From Thioalkalivibrio sp. (lineage in GTDB: Bacteria; Pseudomonadota; Gammaproteobacteria; Ectothiorhodospirales; Ectothiorhodospiraceae): a stretch of 9,108 nt of DNA. Positions 1-9,108 of this stretch are shown here, one piece after another. The DNA is taken from contig SKNJ01000093.1 in the NCBI GenBank assembly GCA_007120575.1, positions 1-9,108 of the forward strand, written 5' to 3'. Under the pieces are notes generated by a model. It was not told the DNA's origin. It made no database searches and was given only the letters and a program-made list of their open reading frames with translations. Position 1 is the stretch's first letter, and each line of letters opens with the position of its first letter. The translations under genes were made by a program, and so were the position numbers.

Positions 1-942
1 GCCGGCAATCTCTCCGGGAAGCCCCTTCCGGTGCGTGGCCGTGACGAGATCGGGGTCGCTACCGAGGCCTTCAACAGCATGGAATACGACATGCAAAGCC
101 TGGTACGCCAGGTGGTGGAATCGGGTGAACAGGTCGCCTCGGCCACCGATCAGCTTGCCGCGGTGGCGGAACAGACCCGCAACGGCGTCGCCCGCCAGAA
201 GGACGAGACCGACCAGGTCGCCACGGCGATGAACGAAATGACCGCCACAGTCGCCGAGGTCGCCAGCAATACCCAGTCGGCAGCGGATGCCGCCGGAGCC
301 GGCGATCAAGCCGCAACCGAGGCCAATGCCACGACCCGGCAAACGGCGCAAGCGGTGGACCGGCTCTCGTCCGAGATCCACTCGTCCGCGGAGGCCGTGC
401 GCGACGTCGCCAGCAAGAGTGAGGAGATCGGCCAGATCCTCAACATGATCCAGGAGATCACCGAGCAGACGAACCTCCTTGCCCTCAACGCCGCGATCGA
501 GGCGGCCCGGGCCGGCGATGCCGGACGCGGCTTCGCGGTGGTGGCCGACGAGGTGCGCGTACTGGCCGGCCGCACCCACGAGTCGACCGAGCGCATCAGC
601 GCCATCATCGAGGGCCTGCAACAGGGCGTGAAACACGCGGTATCGGCGATGGAAACCAACGAAACCAGCGCGCGCAGCGTGGTCGAGGAAGTCCATGGCG
701 TCCGCGATCGCCTGCAGCAACTCAGCGAGTCGATCCGGACCATCGACGAGATGACCACCCAGATCGCCAGTGCGTCCGAGGAACAGAGCACGGTCTCCGA
801 GGAGATCAACCGCAACGTGCAGAACATCAGCACGGTAGCGGACGAGAGCCTCAGCGCCTCCGGTCAGGTGGCGACGGCCAGTGAACAGCTGTCGCGTCTG
901 GCCGCGGAGCTGCGCCAGCGCGTGGAGCGTTTCCAGCTGTAG
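1..942 (+). CDS. Methyl-accepting chemotaxis protein, C-terminal signalling part (5' end outside window)
   Basis: The frame is open from base 1, so this is the 3' part of a larger gene; the GTG at 31 lies inside the HAMP domain and is not the start. 313 residues are visible. The first ~25 (with [13 protein letters not shown]) match the second HAMP helix. Long methyl-accepting helices follow, with E/Q-rich heptads typical of adaptation sites (around [14 protein letters not shown] and [15 protein letters not shown]). Between them is the highly conserved hairpin tip that binds CheA and CheW ([17 protein letters not shown] then [12 protein letters not shown], about bases 448-570). One small variation is GDAGRG where the family usually has GExGRG. 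The protein ends VERFQL and lacks the NWETF-type CheR-tethering pentapeptide of enteric Tar/Tsr. Such receptors form polar arrays and transmit ligand signals to CheA. The ligand cannot be inferred because the sensor and membrane segments are missing. No che genes are nearby. It converges on ugd. Confidence 0.96.
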   Translation, partial: AGNLSGKPLPVRGRDEIGVATEAFNSMEYDMQSLVRQVVESGEQVASATDQLAAVAEQTRNGVARQKDETDQVATAMNEMTATVAEVASNTQSAADAAGAGDQAATEANATTRQTAQAVDRLSSEIHSSAEAVRDVASKSEEIGQILNMIQEITEQTNLLALNAAIEAARAGDAGRGFAVVADEVRVLAGRTHESTERISAIIEGLQQGVKHAVSAMETNETSARSVVEEVHGVRDRLQQLSESIRTIDEMTTQIASASEEQSTVSEEINRNVQNISTVADESLSASGQVATASEQLSRLAAELRQRVERFQL

Positions 943-964
943 GCAAGTGCCGCCAGCGTCGGGG

Positions 965-985
965 CCGGGGTCCCTCAGGCCCCGG
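965..985. terminator. GC hairpin between convergent genes, possible weak or bidirectional terminator
   Basis: CCGGGG at 965-970 pairs perfectly with CCCCGG at 980-985, and the stem can extend inward by a T-G and a C-G pair, leaving a 5-base loop. A competing 9-bp perfect inverted repeat joins GCCGGGGTC (964-972) to GACCCCGGC (993-1001). The structure overlaps the last codons and stop of ugd and lies just after the chemoreceptor stop. No T-run follows on either strand, so it is not a canonical intrinsic terminator; it could stall polymerase or protect 3' ends. High GC alone makes such stems fairly common. Confidence 0.3.
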
Positions 986-2318
986 AACGCCCGACCCCGG
1001 CGTAGTGGTAACCCTGTTCGCGCATCGCTTCCGGTGCATACTGGTTACGACCGTCAAAGATCGCGGGTTCCGGTCGCATCGCAGCATGGATGCGATCGAA
1101 ATCGGGGTTGCGGAACGGGCGCCATTCGGTGACCAGGACCAGCGCGTCGGCATCCTCCGCGGCGGTGTACTCGTCCTCGGCCAGCGCAAGACGGCCACTC
1201 TCGAACCAGGCCGCAGGCAGCTCCTCGCGGGCCACGTCCATTGCCACTGGATCATAGGCACGCACGCTTCCCCCCGCCTCGATCAACTGCCGGATCAGCA
1301 CCTTCGACGGGGCCTCGCGCATGTCGTCGGTTCCCGGCTTGAAGGCCAGGCCCCACAGCCCGAAGTGGCGGCCTTCGAGGTCGTCGCCGTAGTGGTCGCG
1401 GATACGATCGAACAGATAGGTCTTCTGGGTCTCGTTGCGATCCTCGACTGCCTGCAGTACGACAGGAGCGAAATCGTGGGCGTGGGCCATGCGGATCAGC
1501 GCCTTCACGTCCTTCGGGAAACACGAGCCGCCATAGCCGCAACCAGGATAAATAAAGTGGTAACCGATGCGCTGGTCGGAACCGATGCCGATGCGCACGT
1601 TCTCCACATCGGCACCCATCCGGTCGCACAGATTGGCGATCTCGTTCATGAACGAGATCTTGGTGGCCAGCATCGCGTTGGCGACGTACTTGGTCATCTC
1701 CGCGTCGCGCACGCCCATCACGATCAGGCGATCGTGGTTGCGCGAAAAATCGGCATACAACTCGCGCATGCAGCTGATCGCGGCCTCGCCGTCGGCCCCC
1801 ACCACGATGCGGTCGGGCTTCATGAAGTCCTGGACCGCCGCGCCCTCCTTGAGGAATTCCGGGTTGCTGACCACGTCAAATCCGACTTGCACACCGCGCC
1901 GCTCCAGCTCTTCCTGGATGACCGCGCGCACGCGGTCTGCGGTACCCACCGGGACCGTGGACTTGTCCACCACCACCGCGTAGTGATCCAGATGGATGCC
2001 GATCTCGCGCGCCACCGCCAGCACGTACTGCAGATCCGCCGAGCCATCCTCGCCGGGCGGCGTCCCGACCGCGATAAAGAATGCCTCGCACCCGGGCACA
2101 CCCTCTGCCAGACGCGTGGTGAAACTCAGGCGCCCCTCGGCATGGTTGCGCGCCACCAGCGGCTCCAGTCCCGGTTCGTAGATCGGCAGGATGCCCTGGC
2201 GCAGGTTCTCGATCTTGTGCGCATCCACGTCGACACAGGTCACGTGATGCCCCATTTCGGCAAAACAGGTTCCGGTTACCAAACCGACGTAGCCGGTCCC
2301 GATTACGGTGATCTTCAT
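975..2318 (-). CDS. ugd: UDP-glucose 6-dehydrogenase
   Basis: 447 residues, the usual length for the family. It oxidises UDP-glucose to UDP-glucuronate with two NAD+ in the cytoplasm, supplying precursors for capsule, exopolysaccharide or LPS. The N-terminal Rossmann fold starts with [12 protein letters not shown] (residues 5-16), followed by VDVD (29-32) and [10 protein letters not shown] (83-92). STVPVGT is at 120-126 and NPEFLKEG at 152-159. The catalytic cysteine is C266 in GGSCFPKD, with partners K210, N214 and D270 in the spacing expected for the family. The C-terminal domain has [16 protein letters not shown] and ends with the typical DGRNQY region. The ATG abuts the TGA of the upstream dehydratase gene with no gap, and AGGA lies 9 nt before it inside that gene's last codons. 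Translation is therefore probably coupled. GDP-mannose dehydrogenase is a related alternative, but the overall motifs fit Ugd better. Confidence 0.96.
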   Translation of the reverse strand: MKITVIGTGYVGLVTGTCFAEMGHHVTCVDVDAHKIENLRQGILPIYEPGLEPLVARNHAEGRLSFTTRLAEGVPGCEAFFIAVGTPPGEDGSADLQYVLAVAREIGIHLDHYAVVVDKSTVPVGTADRVRAVIQEELERRGVQVGFDVVSNPEFLKEGAAVQDFMKPDRIVVGADGEAAISCMRELYADFSRNHDRLIVMGVRDAEMTKYVANAMLATKISFMNEIANLCDRMGADVENVRIGIGSDQRIGYHFIYPGCGYGGSCFPKDVKALIRMAHAHDFAPVVLQAVEDRNETQKTYLFDRIRDHYGDDLEGRHFGLWGLAFKPGTDDMREAPSKVLIRQLIEAGGSVRAYDPVAMDVAREELPAAWFESGRLALAEDEYTAAEDADALVLVTEWRPFRNPDFDRIHAAMRPEPAIFDGRNQYAPEAMREQGYHYAGVGRSGA

Positions 2319-4274
2319 TCAGCGGTTTCCTTTTCCGGTTTGTGCACTGGCGGCGCGTGGGGGTTCGTGCGCGGCAACCACCGCGTCCGCCGGCGGGTCC
2401 GACCGGCCGCCGCGATATTCCGGTACCACCCGCCGCAGTTCGCGGGTTACCGCGTCGGCGTCCATGTCGCGATCCGCGGCGTCCAGGGTTTGCAGGGCGC
2501 GCGCCAGCACCGCCGAATCAGCGCAATCCTCCTGCGCGCACAGGATCTTCGCGTGGACCGTCGGCGTGACGTTATTGCCAATCAGCAGCTCCTCGTAGAG
2601 TTTCTCGCCCGGGCGCAGTCCGGTATAGACGATCGCGATGCCGTCCTCGGGTCGCCCGTTTTCCTGCACCTGGCGCCCGTGCAGCCGGACCATGCGTCGC
2701 GCCAGGTCCACGATACGCACCGGCTCGCCCATCTCCAGCACGAACACCTCGCCCCCCTCGGCCATCGCCCCGGCCTGGATCACCAGCTCGACCGCTTCGG
2801 GGATGGACATGAAGTAGCGGGTGATCTCCGGATGGGTGACGGTTACCGGCCCGCCGGCGCGGATCTGCTGATGGAACAGCGGCACCACCGAGCCGGAGGA
2901 ACCCAGCACGTTGCCAAAACGCACGATGCTGAAGCGCGTCGCCGGACCGGAACGCGCGCGATCCTGCAGCACCATCTCGGCCAGGCGTTTGGTGGCCCCC
3001 ATCACGTTGGCGGGCCGTACCGCCTTGTCGGTGCTGATCAGGATGAATCGCTCGACCCCCGCGGCGATCGCGGCGTCGGCCAGCACGGCGGTCCCGAACA
3101 CATTGTTGCGCACCCCCTCGATACGGTTCTCCTCGACGATCGGGACGTGCTTGTAGGCCGCCGCGTGGTACAACGTCTGCACCCCGAACTGGCGCAACAC
3201 CGCGGCCACCCGGCGCGAGTTCGTCACGCTGCCCAGCAACCCGTGCACCGGGGCCACCTGCCCGGCCTTCTGCGCCTGGTGCTGCAACTCCTGCTCGATG
3301 CGGTAGAGCGAGAACTCGTTGTGTTCGAACAGCACGAGTGCCGCGGGCTCCAGCCGCAGGATGCGCCGCGACAACTCGGACCCGATCGACCCGCCCGCCC
3401 CGGTCACCATGACCACCCGCCCGCGGATGCTGCGTTCCAGCAGTTGCGGATCGGGCGGTACCGGATCGCGCCCCAGCAGGTCGGCGATATCCACATCCTC
3501 CAACTGTTCCAGGCGCGCCTGGCCGGACACCACCGAGCCCATCGACGGAACCGACTGCACGTACAGCGGATACGGCTCCAGCCGCTCCAGGATGCGCCGC
3601 CGCTCGGCCCGCGAGGCCGATGGCACCGCCAGCAACAGGCGGCGCACGTGGAAGCGCTCCAGCAAACGCGACAAGGCTTCCACCGGATACACCGGAATGC
3701 CATCGATCGAACTGCCCTGCAGGCTGCGGTCGTCATCGATGAACGCGGTCACGCGGAAACGCCCGCCCGACTTCAGCCCGGCCAGCAACTGCACGCCGGC
3801 CTCGCCTGCGCCGAACACGATCACCGGCTCCGCGCGCGCCTCGGCGGCCACCAGCGAGCGGTACCAGGCACGCACCAGGAACCGGCTCCCGCCCACGTAC
3901 ACAAATGCGATCGCCGCGAACCCGAACGGTACCGAACGCGGGAAACCCGAAATCTGCCCGACCAGCGCGGCGATCCCCAGTACCAGCGACAGCAGAATCA
4001 CCCCGAACGCCACCGCCCAGATGGTGCGCGATCCCATGAACCGCACCACCGCGCGATAAAGCCCCAGGCGCACGAAGATCAGCACACCGGCGACCACCAC
4101 CAGCGGAAACAGCCACCAGGCCTCCCGCATCACCGACGGCAGTGGCTCGCCCAGCCGGATGATGAACGCCGACCACAGAGCCAGCGGCAGCATCACCACG
4201 TCGGCGGCCACCATCAGCCAGCGCTTGTGCACCCGTTGCAGGCCCATCAGCCGTTCCAGCCCCCCCTTCAGCAT
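2319..4274 (-). CDS. Membrane-anchored nucleotide-sugar dehydratase, CapD/WbpM/PglF family
   Basis: 651 residues, typical for the long membrane-bound members of the family. About four hydrophobic helices occupy residues 20-39, 53-72, 85-107 and 115-133. Next is a first nucleotide-binding-like domain with VIVFGAGEAG (151-160), then the catalytic short-chain dehydrogenase domain with the NAD(P)-binding VTGAGGSIGS (290-299). AAAYKHVP lies at 371-378 and ISTDKAVRPANVMGATKR at 413-430. The usual tyrosine of the YxxxK pair is methionine (M425, K429), the altered S-M-K arrangement described for WbpM. Such enzymes convert UDP-GlcNAc to a UDP-4-keto-6-deoxy sugar at the inner membrane face for O-antigen, capsule or glycan synthesis. 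The exact substrate and the C5-epimerising variant cannot be told apart by eye. The last ~30 residues are a Pro/Ala-rich tail that looks unconserved. The start is supported by GGAGG 6 nt upstream. The gene lies 34 nt after ligA and abuts ugd. Confidence 0.93.
   Translation of the reverse strand: MLKGGLERLMGLQRVHKRWLMVAADVVMLPLALWSAFIIRLGEPLPSVMREAWWLFPLVVVAGVLIFVRLGLYRAVVRFMGSRTIWAVAFGVILLSLVLGIAALVGQISGFPRSVPFGFAAIAFVYVGGSRFLVRAWYRSLVAAEARAEPVIVFGAGEAGVQLLAGLKSGGRFRVTAFIDDDRSLQGSSIDGIPVYPVEALSRLLERFHVRRLLLAVPSASRAERRRILERLEPYPLYVQSVPSMGSVVSGQARLEQLEDVDIADLLGRDPVPPDPQLLERSIRGRVVMVTGAGGSIGSELSRRILRLEPAALVLFEHNEFSLYRIEQELQHQAQKAGQVAPVHGLLGSVTNSRRVAAVLRQFGVQTLYHAAAYKHVPIVEENRIEGVRNNVFGTAVLADAAIAAGVERFILISTDKAVRPANVMGATKRLAEMVLQDRARSGPATRFSIVRFGNVLGSSGSVVPLFHQQIRAGGPVTVTHPEITRYFMSIPEAVELVIQAGAMAEGGEVFVLEMGEPVRIVDLARRMVRLHGRQVQENGRPEDGIAIVYTGLRPGEKLYEELLIGNNVTPTVHAKILCAQEDCADSAVLARALQTLDAADRDMDADAVTRELRRVVPEYRGGRSDPPADAVVAAHEPPRAASAQTGKGNR
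2328..2331 (-). promoter_or_regulatory. Shine-Dalgarno for ugd inside upstream gene
   Basis: AGGA on the minus strand, 9 nt before the ugd ATG. It lies within the last codons of the dehydratase gene, whose TGA directly touches the ATG. This supports the start choice and suggests translational coupling. Confidence 0.6.
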
Positions 4275-4280
4275 GGTTCG

Positions 4281-4285
4281 CCTCC
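4281..4285 (-). promoter_or_regulatory. Shine-Dalgarno for the dehydratase gene
   Basis: GGAGG on the minus strand, 6 nt before the ATG at 4274 and within the 34-nt ligA-dehydratase gap. It is the strongest ribosome-binding match in the window and fixes the start. No promoter-like sequence is apparent in the gap, which supports read-through from ligA. Confidence 0.75.
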
Positions 4286-4308
4286 GGGGTGGATCATGAC
4301 CGTCCGGT

Positions 4309-7601
<3,293 letters not shown>

Positions 7602-7607
7602 AAAAAA

Positions 7608-7611
7608 CCTC
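7608..7611 (-). promoter_or_regulatory. Shine-Dalgarno for zipA (GTG start)
   Basis: GAGG on the minus strand is followed by a T6 run and then GTG at 7601, a 6-nt spacing. This favours GTG over the ATG at 7592. The 42-nt smc-zipA gap holds little else apart from a GGTACC palindrome. Confidence 0.6.
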
Positions 7612-7643
7612 GTTGCTCTCCGGTACCGCTGGGGATGGCCGCG

Positions 7644-9108
7644 TCAGGCCTCGGCCAGTTCCACGGCCTCGTCGATATCCACGCTGACCAGACGCGACAC
7701 GCCTGGTTCGTGCATGGTAACGCCGATCAGCTGTTCGGCCATCGCCATGGTCGACTTGTTGTGCGTAATGAAGATGAACTGGATCTGCTCCGACATCTCG
7801 CGCAGCAGTTCGCAGAAGCGCCCCACGTTCGCCTCGTCCAGCGGCGCGTCGACTTCGTCGAGCATGCAGAACGGGGCGGGGTTCAGCTCGAAGATCGCGA
7901 ACACCAGGGCCGCGGCGGTCAGCGCCTTTTCGCCCCCCGACATCAGATGAATGGTCGACAGCCGCTTGCCGGGCGGACGCGCCATGATGGTCACGCCAGT
8001 ATCCAGCAAGTCGTCCCCGGTCATCTCCAGGCGGGCCTCGCCGCCCCCGAACAGACGCTGGAACTTCTGTCCCAGCCCGGCATTCACCTGATCGAAGGTC
8101 TGCTTGAACAGCGCACGGGTCTCGCGATCGATCCGGTGCATCGCCTGCTCCAGGGTCTCCAGCGCTTCGATCAGGTCGGCATGCTGCTCCTCCAGGTAGC
8201 GCTGACGCTCCTCCAGACTGCGGGCCTCGTCGATCGCCGCCAGGTTGATCGGCCCCAGCCGGTCGATCTGACGGTCCAGTTCGCCGATCGCCTGCTCCCA
8301 GGCCGCCACGCTGGCGTCCTCGGGAAGTTCCGGCAGCAGGGCCTCGGCGACAAACCCGGATTCCTGGAACTGGCTCTGCAACTGCTCGATCTGTACCGCG
8401 TGTTCGCGCTGTTCCAGCCGCAATTCCTCGCACACCGAGCGCTGCTGTTCCACCCGATTGCCGAGTTCGGTCCCTGTCCCCGCGAGCTCGCGCAGCCGGG
8501 CATCGCAGGCCTCCAGTGCACTGCGCGCGCGGGTCAGTTCAGCCTCCGCCGCCAGGCGCTGCTCGGCCGCGCCCTGAAGGTCCACCCGCCACTGTTCCAG
8601 CGGCCCCTGGCGGTCGCTGAGTGCCTGCTGGAGCTGCGCGCGGCGCTGCGTGTCCTCCTCGCGCTGGCGCTCCAGGCGTTCGCGCTCGTGCTGTTCACGC
8701 TCCAGCCGGTGGCGCGCCTCCTGTTCTGCCATGCGCGCCCGGTTCGCGGCGTCACGCGCCACGCGCACCGCATCGCGGGCCGAGGCCTGGGCCTCCCGGG
8801 ACACCTCGACCCGCTGTTCCAGGCCGGCCCGATCCGCCTCCAGCCGCTCGATCCGTTCGAGGGCCGCGTTACGCTCCTGCTCCGCCGCGACGAACTGCTC
8901 GCGGGCACGGGCGTCCTCCTCGTCGAGCTCAATCGCCTCGCGATCAATGCGTTCCTGCTGCTGTTCGAGCTGGCGCACCTGGTCGCGCAGGCGCTGCACG
9001 CGGCGTTCGCGTTCGTCGATCTGCGCCTGCTGCTCGCGGATCCGCTCGTCCAGGGCCTCGCGCTCGGCACGCCCCTGCGCGATCTGCTCGTTGCGCTCCT
9101 GCAAGGCC
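7644..9108 (-). CDS. smc: Chromosome segregation protein SMC, C-terminal coiled coil and ATPase head (5' end outside window)
   Basis: About 487 residues are visible and the frame stays open to the right edge, so the N-terminal head, hinge and first coiled-coil arm lie outside. Residues 1 to ~250 of the fragment are a nearly unbroken Arg/Glu/Gln-rich coiled coil. LGPINLAAIDE (283-293) and a second short coil lead into the C-terminal head. This carries the ABC signature SGGEKAL (389-395), the Walker B motif CMLDEVDAPLD (413-423) and the switch histidine in THNK (447-450). SMC dimers with ScpA/ScpB load on DNA and organise and separate sister chromosomes; the two half-heads join to bind ATP. The motif order identifies SMC rather than MukB. 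A minor variation is Met before SGGEKAL, where Leu is common. It is probably the first visible gene of the smc-zipA-ligA transcription unit. Confidence 0.97.
   Translation of the reverse strand, partial: ALQERNEQIAQGRAEREALDERIREQQAQIDERERRVQRLRDQVRQLEQQQERIDREAIELDEEDARAREQFVAAEQERNAALERIERLEADRAGLEQRVEVSREAQASARDAVRVARDAANRARMAEQEARHRLEREQHERERLERQREEDTQRRAQLQQALSDRQGPLEQWRVDLQGAAEQRLAAEAELTRARSALEACDARLRELAGTGTELGNRVEQQRSVCEELRLEQREHAVQIEQLQSQFQESGFVAEALLPELPEDASVAAWEQAIGELDRQIDRLGPINLAAIDEARSLEERQRYLEEQHADLIEALETLEQAMHRIDRETRALFKQTFDQVNAGLGQKFQRLFGGGEARLEMTGDDLLDTGVTIMARPPGKRLSTIHLMSGGEKALTAAALVFAIFELNPAPFCMLDEVDAPLDEANVGRFCELLREMSEQIQFIFITHNKSTMAMAEQLIGVTMHEPGVSRLVSVDIDEAVELAEA

Noticed and set aside
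31..33. GTG as a start for the chemoreceptor
   Set aside because: The codons before it (1-30) stay open and continue the HAMP-domain sequence, so the gene simply begins before the window.
8600..9060. CTG/CAG- and CGC-rich repetitive look in smc as a DNA repeat
   Set aside because: It is explained by the Leu/Gln/Glu/Arg heptads of the coiled coil. There is no constant repeat unit.

Overview
The window looks like a piece of a GC-rich gammaproteobacterial chromosome. ZipA is known only from Gammaproteobacteria, and the order smc-zipA-ligA is a familiar gammaproteobacterial cluster. Strong G/C bias at third codon positions also produces very long antisense open frames. A high-GC lineage such as the Chromatiales/Ectothiorhodospiraceae or a pseudomonad relative would fit, but I cannot fix the genus from this sequence alone.

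Layout. At the left edge (1-942, + strand) is the C-terminal signalling part of a methyl-accepting chemotaxis protein whose sensor half lies outside the window. Everything else is on the minus strand, apparently as one long transcription unit entering from the right edge. In transcription order it is: smc (C-terminal ~487 residues, 5' end outside the window), a 42-nt gap, zipA (GTG start), ligA (ATGA overlap with the zipA stop), a 34-nt gap, a membrane-anchored CapD/WbpM-type nucleotide-sugar dehydratase, and ugd (its ATG directly abuts the dehydratase TGA). The chemoreceptor and ugd converge with 32 nt between their stops. A GC-rich hairpin lies there, but it has no U-tract. No stretch over 300 bases lacks a gene; the longest gap is about 42 nt.

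How the genes work together. smc (chromosome organisation), zipA (FtsZ anchoring at the septum) and ligA (sealing of replication and repair nicks) form a cell-cycle block. The two downstream genes supply nucleotide sugars for surface polysaccharide: UDP-glucuronate from Ugd, and a 4-keto-6-deoxy sugar from the dehydratase. Each internal gene has a clear Shine-Dalgarno sequence, and no convincing internal promoter is visible, so co-transcription is the simplest reading.

Nothing here is a clearly new system; the genes are recognisable families with key residues intact. The items most worth a second look are sub-genic. ligA carries an in-frame A AAA AAC heptamer with an SD-like GGAG ten bases upstream, resembling the layout of the dnaX frameshift site. 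It also carries a perfect 9-bp hairpin built partly from non-preferred codons, and a T7 run. The ZipA linker is acidic and contains a basic amphipathic helix. Finally, polysaccharide genes are coupled to a division/replication operon.
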